Shown here: positions 24,916-32,570 of the stretch, piece by piece | Layout of the letters: each line of letters begins with the position of its first letter | Position numbering within the stretch: position 1 is the first letter of the stretch | Notes under the pieces: generated by a model | The model's input: only the letters and a program-made list of their open reading frames with translations | What the model was told of the DNA's origin: nothing | The model's database searches: none | Assembly (NCBI RefSeq): GCF_022448905.1 | Contig: NZ_JAKVCW010000013.1 | Location: forward strand, 79,150-143,149 | Reading direction: 5' to 3' | DNA length: 64,000 nt | Origin: Shimia sp. | Lineage (GTDB): Bacteria; Pseudomonadota; Alphaproteobacteria; Rhodobacterales; Rhodobacteraceae | Position numbers and translations under genes: made by a program

Positions 24916-25943
24916 CCCGAGGCCTTTGGCTTCAACAGGCGCGCCGCGATAGGCGCGCCTAAAATCACCAACACAATCCGTGTCAGGTGATGGGCGATGA
25001 CAAATCCCAGGTCCGCCCCAACGACGATGGCCAGCACTGTCATCTCAGCCTGCCCCCCAGGCGCAAAGGCCAAGAACGCTTCCATTGCAGGCGCAAGCCC
25101 CAACAGCGTGGCGATCTCCGCGAAACAAGCCGCTAGCACCGCCAACACCACCATAAAAGCCAACCCGGACAGCACCACGCTGCGCAACTCGCGCAGGGTG
25201 ACACCAACGTAATACACGCCGATCACCACGCCGATGAAAAACTGCGCCGTCCAGATTGCTTCCTGCGGTGGACGTGAGTGGAGCACGCCGCCCATGGTCA
25301 AAGCCGCAGAAACAATCATCGGCCCCAGAATAGACGCGCCAAACAGCCCGACCCGTTCGCCACCTTTCCAGCCTACCAACGCAGCCACCAGCATGATCAC
25401 CATTTCATGCAGCGGCAGTTCAGAGGCAGGCTGCCCGATCGGATTGGACAGGCTCACGCCGTACACTGAGATCAACATGATCGGTGCCACAGTCACGATC
25501 ACCAACACCCGCGTCGCATGGATCAGCGACAGTACGCGTGCATTGCCCCCCGCTTCCTCCCCAAACAAGATCATATCCTGCAACCCCCCGGGCATCGCGG
25601 CGTAGTAGGATGTCACCGGATCAAATTTGCAGATCTTGTGAAAGAACGGCACGCCGATCAGCGCGATCAGAAAAATATAGAGCGGCATCAAAGCGATCGA
25701 ACCGGCCATACTTGGCAACTGTGCAGCCACCTCTGGCGTTATTGAGGTACCAACCGCCACGCCAAGAATGGTCCGCGCGCCCGCCGTGATCTGGCCAAAG
25801 CCCGCAAACTGGGCTCCACCCAGCGCCGCAATGAGACAAGCTGCCATTGGCCCAAACAGGAACGGCAAAGGCAGAGCCAGCATCCAGAAAACAAAAGCCC
25901 CAAACGCCGCCACCGCAAAGGTGGTGGCCCGAAGTCGCAGCAT
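24912..25943 (-). CDS. AbrB-family membrane protein (putative transporter)
   Basis: A hydrophobic protein of 343 residues with about ten membrane segments and internal duplication, of the family often misnamed AbrB transcriptional regulator (COG3180; E. coli AbrB membrane type). PGGLQDMILFGEEAGGNA (about 120-140) and the second-half copy with APGGQAEMTVLAIVVGAD are the duplicated family signatures. Function in the family is unsettled; permease or regulator of membrane processes have been proposed. The frame extends to an ATG at 25997, but that start lies inside a palindromic operator and has no ribosome-binding site, so I prefer the ATG at 25943. Divergent from a GntR gene that probably controls it. 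Confidence 0.8.
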   Translation of the reverse strand: MLRLRATTFAVAAFGAFVFWMLALPLPFLFGPMAACLIAALGGAQFAGFGQITAGARTILGVAVGTSITPEVAAQLPSMAGSIALMPLYIFLIALIGVPFFHKICKFDPVTSYYAAMPGGLQDMILFGEEAGGNARVLSLIHATRVLVIVTVAPIMLISVYGVSLSNPIGQPASELPLHEMVIMLVAALVGWKGGERVGLFGASILGPMIVSAALTMGGVLHSRPPQEAIWTAQFFIGVVIGVYYVGVTLRELRSVVLSGLAFMVVLAVLAACFAEIATLLGLAPAMEAFLAFAPGGQAEMTVLAIVVGADLGFVIAHHLTRIVLVILGAPIAARLLKPKASG

Positions 25944-25985
25944 GGTCACGGGTGATTCCAATCTTGATTGACTGATTGCATCCTC

Positions 25986-26005
25986 TTGTATACACATGGA
26001 TACAA
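25986..26005. promoter_or_regulatory. Probable GntR operator
   Basis: Inverted repeat TTGTAT-N8-ATACAA between the divergent AbrB-type and GntR genes, 28 bp before the GntR start. Position and symmetry fit autoregulation and control of the membrane protein. Confidence 0.55.
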
Positions 26006-26032
26006 TAATTCAAGTCACAGCGAGATAGCCCC

Positions 26033-26707
26033 ATGAGCGACGACCTCACATCCGGCGAAAACCTACAAGGCAACGCTGCCTATGACGCATTGCTCATGGA
26101 AATCCGCGAAGGACGTCTGTCTCCAGGAGACCGCCTCCGGGAAACGGATCTGGCCACCCGTTTTGGGGTCAGCCGCACCCCCGTCCGTGAAGCCATTCGC
26201 CAACTTGAAGCCGACGGTCTGGTCACTCACCTGCCGCGCGTTGGGGCCAGCGTCCGCAAGTTGGACTATTCAGAAGTCATGGAGCTTTATGAGATGCGCA
26301 GCGTGCTTGAATGCACCGCCGCGCGCATGGCTGCGCGCGTGGCCTCCGATTTAGAAATCACTGAGTTGGCCGCGATTTGCGAAGAAATCGCCAGGGCCGG
26401 CAAAGGCATCGAAGCTTCGCGCCTCAACCGTCAATTCCACCGTGCCCTTTTGGAAGCCGCCAAAAACCGCTTCCTGATCAAGTCGATGCTCGCCTTACAG
26501 AAGGCCATGCTGATCCTAGGCCGCACGACCTTGGCTGACGAAGAACGTTTTGAGAGCGCGATTTCCGAGCACGCGGCCATCCTTGACGCGCTGCGCGCCC
26601 GGGATGGCGACTCGGCCGAGAACGCGATGCGCGCTCACATTTCCGCCGGTCAACGCGCCCGAATTCGCGCCCTGCGCGCCGAATTGAACCACAGCGCATT
26701 GCTATAA
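26033..26707 (+). CDS. GntR-family transcriptional regulator (FadR/FCD subfamily)
   Basis: A 224-residue regulator with an N-terminal winged helix (about residues 15-80; LRETDLATRFGVSRTPVREAIRQLEADGLV) and an all-helical FCD ligand domain (about 90-215) with the Asp/His pattern that binds a metal and a carboxylate. It faces the AbrB-type membrane gene across a palindrome. Likely a repressor responding to a small organic acid. The 264 bp after its stop up to hemP hold no gene that I can support, apart from a bidirectional terminator. Confidence 0.9.
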   Translation: MSDDLTSGENLQGNAAYDALLMEIREGRLSPGDRLRETDLATRFGVSRTPVREAIRQLEADGLVTHLPRVGASVRKLDYSEVMELYEMRSVLECTAARMAARVASDLEITELAAICEEIARAGKGIEASRLNRQFHRALLEAAKNRFLIKSMLALQKAMLILGRTTLADEERFESAISEHAAILDALRARDGDSAENAMRAHISAGQRARIRALRAELNHSALL

Positions 26708-26906
26708 CTCCTTGACGCTTTAGTGGCGAACCAAAGAACTGACGTTTGAAACCCTCTCAACAGGCCTCACTGAGCGCACCAGCCCATTGGCAGAAAGACC
26801 TGCTGTCGATGGTCATCTGACATGCTGCTCTCACGCCACTTACGGCGACTAGAAGTCCGAGAGGTCCGGAGAAGTGCTTACAAAAAATTTGGAACCCCGA
26901 GAAATG

Positions 26907-26928
26907 AAAACCCCTCGAAAGGGGTTTT
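26907..26928. terminator. Bidirectional rho-independent terminator
   Basis: AAAACCCC-TCGAAA-GGGGTTTT: a G+C stem flanked by A- and T-runs on both strands. It would end transcription of hemP (minus) and anything reading through from the GntR gene (plus). Confidence 0.8.
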
Positions 26929-26971
26929 CCTACAGATGCTAAAAAGGAGAATGATACCCACTGGGTTAAAG

Positions 26972-27127
26972 TTATTTGGTCAATATCAACTTGCCCTGAC
27001 GGGTAATCCGCAAAGTATAAACGGCTTCCGAGAGACGTATTTGGGCTAGGTTACCGCCAGCGGTCAAATCTTCCGCGTTGTATACTGGCGTTTCGCTGGT
27101 GGTTGGGGTGGAAGAGCCCTCAGGCAT
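26972..27127 (-). CDS. hemP: Hemin uptake protein HemP family
   Basis: A 51-residue protein whose C-terminal half, VYTLRITRQGKLILTK, is the conserved HemP signature. The frame is open to 27259, but the ATG at 27127 has a good TTGGAGA site at the right distance and yields the usual HemP size, whereas the upstream ATGs lack one. HemP proteins are iron-regulated; in Burkholderia the homologue activates a heme receptor gene. Here it lies 310 bp downstream of a TonB receptor on the same strand and is followed by a strong terminator. The gap in between holds the receptor terminator and no other gene. Confidence 0.8.
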   Translation of the reverse strand: MPEGSSTPTTSETPVYNAEDLTAGGNLAQIRLSEAVYTLRITRQGKLILTK

Positions 27128-27397
27128 GTCCGTCTCCAATTTGGTCAAGATATTAATAGTGCGATCGATGTCAGCCATGTCGCTGAAGCGACAGGTTTGA
27201 TTGCGCGATTCTGTCCATGAAGCGGTCTGTGCACCACAATCCTGGCCATGGAATTTCACTGAAGAGCTCCGCTAGGCAGAGCCGATCCCGAAAACCTTTG
27301 GAGCAACTTGTTACTTCTGTCGCGCGCATATCAAACCTCTAGGTTGATTCATGCAATCCATACAAAAATAATCAGGTATTAGCAAGAGGCTGAATTC

Positions 27398-27430
27398 TGG
27401 CGCCCTGCCCCGAGGGAGGACGGGGCGCCA
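27398..27430 (-). terminator. Strong hairpin terminator downstream of TonB receptor 1
   Basis: G+C-rich inverted repeat beginning TGGCGCCC and ending GGGCGCCA, seven bases after the receptor stop (reading on the minus strand). A long T-run is not present, so termination may be partial, allowing some read-through to hemP. Confidence 0.6.
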
Positions 27431-27437
27431 AAGTGGC

Positions 27438-29411
27438 TTAGAAAGTCAACGTCGCGGTCAACGCAATGGTGCGCCCCGGCTCGTTCATCGGGATAGGACG
27501 GTTATTGGTGTTACCAGCGGAGTCGTTGGCCCGCGCCACATAGGTTTCGTCAAATAGATTGCGCAAATCGAGACGCACCCGCAAGTTTTCCATATTCGGC
27601 GGAACGTACTCGGCATAGGCGTTCCATACGGAATAGGCCTCCATGTTGGCATCGCTGTAAGTCGGAGCAATTTCTGCAGTCCCGCCAAGTGTCCAGCCCT
27701 TACCAGCCTGCCAAGCGCTTTCCAGTACCACAATGTGTCCCATTGGGCGCCCTCGATAATACCCTTCGGAATCGATGGTTGCGCCATTCTCCTCAACATC
27801 CGCGTAAGTGTAGTTCAGTCGTGCAAAACCAGTCCCCCAATGGTAAGCCAACGAGCCATCGAAACCTTGCGTGGTGATGTCAGAGGCTGTCGCCCGTGTT
27901 CCACCTCGAACCGGGAATCCAGACACATAATCGTTGATCTCTGTGTAGAACAACGCACCATTCGCGACCCAAGGCCCGTTGTCGAACCGAAGGCCAAGCC
28001 GCGCGCTGTTGCTGCGTGAGGTGTCCAAGCCGATGTAATCCCAAGGCGCAAAGAAGTTGATCAGTGTCGCCTCACCTAACTCGTAGCCGCCGAAGATCGA
28101 CGCAATCCCTGCATTCACTGTCCAGAAATCAGACAGAACATAGTCAATCGCTGCATTGGCGCTCAAACCGCTGTCATCAAACTTGGACCCATCTGCACCG
28201 GTGAAGTTTTGGAAGTCAAAACGCGCACCGTAGGATACGGATGCACGACTCGATAGGTCCTGACGGACCTGTGCAAAAACACCGATGTTCCGCGTTTTCT
28301 CTGTACCTCCGTAGGCCAATGGCGTTACCGAACTTGCTGTGCGGCCTTCCGCCTTTTCGTCAAAGAAGTCCAATCCGCCGGAAACAGTGCCATTGTTGAG
28401 CTGGAAGGTGTTTTTAAACGTCCCGCTCAGGCTGGTGTTTTCGCCCCAACCATCGCCCGCGTCGATTTCCTGTTGGTTGTAGGCAATCTGGAAAAACGGA
28501 TCGAACCAACCCCGCGCATCCTCTTTGGTATAGGTCAGCGAGTAAGATGTGCGCCGTGCAAGCGCATCAATGATGATGTTTGGGCCTGAGTTCAAACCAG
28601 CAAAATCCGGGCGGATAAATACAAAAGGGCCCGGTCCTTCCTGTGCTGCCCGATCGCCGGTGTCACGTGTATCAGAGGCCGAGAACGCCACCCGATGACC
28701 TTCGTCAGACGTATAGGCAAATTTGGCGACATAGTCTGTCAGGCCAGCCTCAGTGCCCTGTACTGTGGTGCCATCACCATCTTTGTAGTCATCCCCTTTG
28801 TGACGTGCGCCGTGCAACACGTAGTCAAGACCTCCGGTTTGACCATAAAGCGACAGGGTTGAGCGCAATCCAAATCCGTTGCTGCCGCCGCCCAATGTCA
28901 GACGACCACCAAACGTGTCGCCTTCGTCCAGCATGTCTGACGCATCTTTGGTGGTATAGGCAATCGAGCCGCCCAAACCACCGGGGCCACCATCTGCAGG
29001 TGCCAGACCCGAGGTAACCTCAACCGCTTTCAACAAGCCGGGGTCAATCAACACGTTACCAGTGTGGTGGAACGCAGATTTGTTTTGACGCGCACCGTCA
29101 ATTGTCACGTTCAACAGGCTTTCTTCGATGCCGTTCACATAAACCTTCTTTGCAATGGCAGCTCCGCCACTGGCATTCACCGCGGATTCGCCGTCAAACA
29201 CATCACTGATAGTCGCTGGATTACGCTGCTCGATGTCTTCCTGCGAAATCGTGTGGTTGCCCAGCACAGTTTGAGCGTCATCAGCCTCAATGCGGATTTC
29301 ATCAAGTTCATAATCTTCTGCCAGATCCTGGGCATAGGCCGACAGGGCGAAGAAAGGCGCACACAAAGCTGTTGTTGCTAACAGCTTCAGGCGCGGGAGC
29401 GGATGGGTCAT
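27438..29411 (-). CDS. TonB-dependent outer-membrane receptor 1 (siderophore or heme)
   Basis: A 657-residue receptor. Signal peptide about residues 1-27 (ends SAYAQD), TonB box candidate shortly after (LDEIRIEA), plug domain about 40-170 (VYVNGIEESLLNVTIDGARQ), then a 22-strand-type barrel ending in the terminal Phe (LTATLTF), with LRNLFDETYVARAND, the usual penultimate-strand motif. The ATG at 29411 follows an AAGGGA site; a second ATG five codons upstream has none. A TGA-N9-TCA iron box lies just upstream. It imports an iron chelate using the Ton system encoded at 30708-33586. I cannot tell siderophore from heme by sequence; the FRAP/NPDL-type heme motif was not seen. Confidence 0.9.
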   Translation of the reverse strand: MTHPLPRLKLLATTALCAPFFALSAYAQDLAEDYELDEIRIEADDAQTVLGNHTISQEDIEQRNPATISDVFDGESAVNASGGAAIAKKVYVNGIEESLLNVTIDGARQNKSAFHHTGNVLIDPGLLKAVEVTSGLAPADGGPGGLGGSIAYTTKDASDMLDEGDTFGGRLTLGGGSNGFGLRSTLSLYGQTGGLDYVLHGARHKGDDYKDGDGTTVQGTEAGLTDYVAKFAYTSDEGHRVAFSASDTRDTGDRAAQEGPGPFVFIRPDFAGLNSGPNIIIDALARRTSYSLTYTKEDARGWFDPFFQIAYNQQEIDAGDGWGENTSLSGTFKNTFQLNNGTVSGGLDFFDEKAEGRTASSVTPLAYGGTEKTRNIGVFAQVRQDLSSRASVSYGARFDFQNFTGADGSKFDDSGLSANAAIDYVLSDFWTVNAGIASIFGGYELGEATLINFFAPWDYIGLDTSRSNSARLGLRFDNGPWVANGALFYTEINDYVSGFPVRGGTRATASDITTQGFDGSLAYHWGTGFARLNYTYADVEENGATIDSEGYYRGRPMGHIVVLESAWQAGKGWTLGGTAEIAPTYSDANMEAYSVWNAYAEYVPPNMENLRVRLDLRNLFDETYVARANDSAGNTNNRPIPMNEPGRTIALTATLTF

Positions 29412-29430
29412 ACTTTGTCCCTTCATTTAT

Positions 29431-29445
29431 TGACTATTATTGTCA
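29431..29445. promoter_or_regulatory. Iron-responsive operator (RirA type) before TonB receptor 1
   Basis: TGACTATTATTGTCA matches TGA-N9-TCA, the iron-responsive operator bound by RirA in alphaproteobacteria. It lies in the 161-bp region between the receptor and the divergent AraC gene, so it could control both. Confidence 0.6.
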
Positions 29446-29572
29446 GGTAAGTAGACTGCCGCTCAAACCCACGCCAGACGACGACCTTTGCCTCCTGTTC
29501 AAAAACCTTTGCAGGCTGTGCAAACTCAAAACCGCCAAGCTTTTGGGACCATTTTGAAAAGAAAGTCTGTCA

Positions 29573-30514
29573 ATGGCGCAGCCCTGCACCGCCTTCTACA
29601 GAGGCGCGACCCACTCTGACAAAATCAACTGGTTTCGCCGCGCAGACCTGCCGGAAGACAACGTATTTGAAGGTCTAGTCACAGCCACGGAATTTCGCGA
29701 AGGGCTGGGAATCCATACACTCAACGCAAAAGCAAGACGCAGCTTCGAGACCAAAACCCAGCGCATCCCAGGCGCGATACTCAACTGCTTCCTAGAGGGG
29801 GCCACCGAGGCTTGGCTGGACGACAAACCAATGGAACTTGGCCGCAAAGAACATGGTCCGGTGAAATTTTCCTTATCTGCAACTGACGAAACGCTGAGGT
29901 TCCAGCGCAGAAGCGCTCCGGGCGAATATGTGCGCAAAGTCAGCATTCAGATGTCACATGAGTGGTTGCATGAACAAAACCTCAAGCTACCGCAACCAGC
30001 TGTCCTACAAAACAAAAAGCAATACCGCGCCGATTGGAATGCGACTCCAAAAGACGTGAAAATCCTGGAGAACCTTGCATCGATGAATGGCTTTCATTCG
30101 CCCATCTCGCGCCTTCAAGGCGAAGCCATGGTTTTGGAATTGGTAGCCTCTAGTTTCAAAAATTTGTCCGCGCCGGAAACAACAATAGGCCTCACGCCTC
30201 GCGAAATATCCCAACTCAAACGCGTTGAAGACCTTATTCAATCCACTGGCCCCCTACCCGACTTGGCAGCGTTGGCAAAGGCAGGCGGGCTTAGCCTTTC
30301 CTCGCTCCGCCGATTGACGCAAAAAGCTCATGGCTGTGCACCTTTGAGCTATGCCCGTACAATGAGGTTGTCTATGGCCAAAGAACTATTGGAAACCAGT
30401 ACACTTTCCGTTTCTAACGCTGCCGAAATCGCTGGTTTTTCCACGCCAGAGAACTTTTCAACAGCGTTTCGGCGAGCATTTGGCATATCTCCGTCTGCTG
30501 CAAAGCACCGCTGA
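29573..30514 (+). CDS. AraC-family regulator, PchR-like, of siderophore uptake
   Basis: A 313-residue regulator with a long N-terminal ligand domain and a C-terminal AraC DNA-binding domain (about 215-310: LAALAKAGGLSLSSLRRLTQKAHG and NAAEIAGFSTPENFSTAFRRAFGISPS). The layout and the adjacency to a TonB receptor resemble PchR-type activators that bind a ferric siderophore in the cytoplasm and switch on its receptor. It diverges from receptor 1. The ligand is unknown. Confidence 0.85.
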   Translation: MAQPCTAFYRGATHSDKINWFRRADLPEDNVFEGLVTATEFREGLGIHTLNAKARRSFETKTQRIPGAILNCFLEGATEAWLDDKPMELGRKEHGPVKFSLSATDETLRFQRRSAPGEYVRKVSIQMSHEWLHEQNLKLPQPAVLQNKKQYRADWNATPKDVKILENLASMNGFHSPISRLQGEAMVLELVASSFKNLSAPETTIGLTPREISQLKRVEDLIQSTGPLPDLAALAKAGGLSLSSLRRLTQKAHGCAPLSYARTMRLSMAKELLETSTLSVSNAAEIAGFSTPENFSTAFRRAFGISPSAAKHR

Positions 30515-30542
30515 AACAACCAGGCCGCGAGTCCGCACTACT

Positions 30543-30557
30543 TGACAAAAACCATCA
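30543..30557. promoter_or_regulatory. Iron-responsive operator (RirA type) before exbB-exbD-exbD-tonB
   Basis: TGACAAAAACCATCA matches TGA-N9-TCA and lies in the 193-bp gap before exbB, which has no other gene. It suggests iron repression of the Ton energy module. Confidence 0.55.
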
Positions 30558-30707
30558 ACATTTTTATCCGAAGGCAACGCTTCCAGCCATGCTTACAGCT
30601 TAGCCGCAGCCGCTCGCCAAGAAGTCAAAACCGCAATGCCTGTGGTCGGACACCTAAACGCGCGCGCTTTCTGTCTCACCCTGGCTAATGAGTACACTGG
30701 AGTCGCC

Positions 30708-31802
30708 ATGTCCACCCGTTTGACCACCTCAATTCTTCAATCTGCGGCGCTATTTTGCGCCGTCACGATTGCTGGCGTCACCTCGGTTTCAGCACAGACC
30801 GACAGCGTAGCGGCACCAGAACTACCCACATCCCCGGTTGTTGAGACGGCACCACAATCGCTCCAAATGCATCAAGAAGGTGTCCCATCTATTGAAGCGC
30901 CTACCGCTCCAGAGAACTTAAGTATCCCGAATTCGGAGGCACAAGTCCCCGGCGACACCGCACCGTCCTCTCAACCGAGTGTTGAAACAGATGGTGCTAC
31001 AGCTCCTGTTGTGGAAAACTTAATCACTGAAGATGATGCACCGTCGTTAGATGACCAGACAAGCGCCAATGTTTCAGAAGCGACGTCGGATACGCCGGTG
31101 GAAATACTCGACGCAACCCCACAAACTGCCACCGAACAAGTGGAAGCCGCTGCCAAGCGAGCGACAACTTTCTTGCAAGACGGTGGTCCATCTATCTGGG
31201 CAATTGCAGCGCTCTCAGTCATCACCGTCGCGCTAATTCTTTGGAAAATCTGGCGCCTAGCCCTGATTGGTGCGTGGGCTCGGGGCAAGGCTCAAAAAGC
31301 CGTAAAACTATATGAGGATGGCAACACCGAGGCGGCTCAGGCGTTGGTTTCGCGCCGTAGAGGCTTGCGGTCCAAAGTGGTTGGTGCAGCAATCACAGCT
31401 TGGGAAACCCTTACGGAAGATGCCGCACGGGAAGAAACTTCCCGCGTGGCCAAACGCGAGTTGGGCGAAGCCGCTGTCGGCCTGCGCGCATTGGAACTCA
31501 TTGCCACAATCGCCCCCTTGCTCGGTCTGTTGGGTACCGTTCTGGGTATGATCGCGGCATTCCAAGCCCTTCAAGAAAGCGGTAGCCGCGCCGATCCCTC
31601 CCTGCTGGCCGGGGGCATCTGGGAAGCGCTTCTGACCACCGCGGCTGGTATGGCAGTGGCGATTCCAGCCTCTGCCGCGCTGACCTGGTTTGAGGCGGTT
31701 ATCGACCGCATGCGCCGCGACGTCGAAGATGCCGCCATGCGTATCTTTGTGACACGCAAAGAGGTTGATGGGTCTGATTTGCAAGCCCTGGCGGCTGAGT
31801 AA
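30708..31802 (+). CDS. exbB: ExbB/TolQ-type proton channel protein with long periplasmic N-terminal extension
   Basis: A 364-residue MotA/TolQ/ExbB protein. Typical ExbB is about 240 residues; this one has a signal sequence (1-29, ending SVSAQ) and about 130 residues rich in Pro, Thr, Ala and acidic residues before the first membrane helix (about 162-180). Helices 2 and 3 lie near 265-290 (LELIATIAPLLGLLGTVLGM) and 305-335 (LLTTAAGMAVAIPASAAL), the conserved channel segments. It harvests the proton gradient for TonB. ATG at 30708 with a GGAG site; an upstream in-frame ATG at 30636 would spoil the signal peptide. First gene of the Ton module. Confidence 0.88.
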   Translation: MSTRLTTSILQSAALFCAVTIAGVTSVSAQTDSVAAPELPTSPVVETAPQSLQMHQEGVPSIEAPTAPENLSIPNSEAQVPGDTAPSSQPSVETDGATAPVVENLITEDDAPSLDDQTSANVSEATSDTPVEILDATPQTATEQVEAAAKRATTFLQDGGPSIWAIAALSVITVALILWKIWRLALIGAWARGKAQKAVKLYEDGNTEAAQALVSRRRGLRSKVVGAAITAWETLTEDAAREETSRVAKRELGEAAVGLRALELIATIAPLLGLLGTVLGMIAAFQALQESGSRADPSLLAGGIWEALLTTAAGMAVAIPASAALTWFEAVIDRMRRDVEDAAMRIFVTRKEVDGSDLQALAAE

Positions 31803-31806
31803 CCCA

Positions 31807-32184
31807 ATGCAGTTCACCGACTCTCGCCGGTTTCGCCGCAAACCCAGCCTAACGCCCATGATCGATGTGGTGTTTCTATTGCTAGTATTCTTCATGCTGG
31901 CATCCCGATTTGGTATGGATCAAGTGTTGCCAATCCCGTTGGCGTCATCCGGCGGCGATTTCACCGGTAACCCAAAACTCGTGGACATCTTGCCCGAAGA
32001 GTTACGCCTCAACGGTATCACACGCACCGCCGAAGGCCTCATCCCTGCCCTCACAGAACTGATGGAAAAACCGACAGAAACAATTGTTTTGCGCAGCACC
32101 GATGGCGCGACCGTGCAACGAGTTGTGGCCATTTCCGAGCAACTTCGCGCTGCCGGCTTCACCTCAATCGTACTGGTGGAGTAG
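31807..32184 (+). CDS. exbD: ExbD-type biopolymer transport protein 1
   Basis: A 125-residue protein with one N-terminal membrane helix (about residues 13-33, MIDVVFLLLVFFMLAS) containing the conserved, proton-carrying Asp, and a periplasmic domain. It starts four bases after exbB. With ExbB and TonB it forms the energy-transducing complex. A second ExbD follows directly; the two are only distantly similar. Confidence 0.88.
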   Translation: MQFTDSRRFRRKPSLTPMIDVVFLLLVFFMLASRFGMDQVLPIPLASSGGDFTGNPKLVDILPEELRLNGITRTAEGLIPALTELMEKPTETIVLRSTDGATVQRVVAISEQLRAAGFTSIVLVE

Positions 32185-32186
32185 AC

Positions 32187-32570
32187 ATGGACTTCGACAA
32201 TCCCCCTCGCAAACCACGTGCAGAAAGCATCGTTCCGATGATCAACGTGGTTTTCTTGCTGCTGATCTTCTTCCTGATGACCGCGCAAATCGCACCGCCA
32301 GAACCTTTCGAGGTTTCCCCTCCCACCGCAGAAAAAGCAGCAGAGCCGGATGGGGAGTTCGTTCTTTACGTAGGCAAAGAGGCCGCTTTGCAGTTCCAGG
32401 GAACAGCGGGAGATGCCGCCTACGCCGCCATTTCCGCCGCTGCCGGAGACGGCAAGGTCCTGCAACTGCGTATCGATGCCTCATTGGACGGCGACCGCCT
32501 AGCACAAGTCATGCAACGCCTGTCCGCAGTCGGCTTTTCCCGTGTTGAAGTGGTGGTGCAAGCGCCATGA
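32187..32570 (+). CDS. ExbD-type biopolymer transport protein 2
   Basis: A 127-residue ExbD/TolR paralogue: membrane helix around residues 13-33 (VPMINVVFLLLIFFLMTAQ), then a periplasmic domain. In the place of the usual Asp of the helix there is Asn (MINVVF against MIDVVF in ExbD 1), so this subunit may not carry protons itself. It starts two bases after ExbD 1 and overlaps tonB by four bases. Paired unequal ExbD proteins are known from some other Ton systems. Confidence 0.86.
   Translation: MDFDNPPRKPRAESIVPMINVVFLLLIFFLMTAQIAPPEPFEVSPPTAEKAAEPDGEFVLYVGKEAALQFQGTAGDAAYAAISAAAGDGKVLQLRIDASLDGDRLAQVMQRLSAVGFSRVEVVVQAP

Noticed and set aside
26822..27049. 75-codon plus-strand frame after the GntR gene
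   Set aside because: Runs over the terminator and the hemP 3' end; no ribosome-binding site and no recognisable product.
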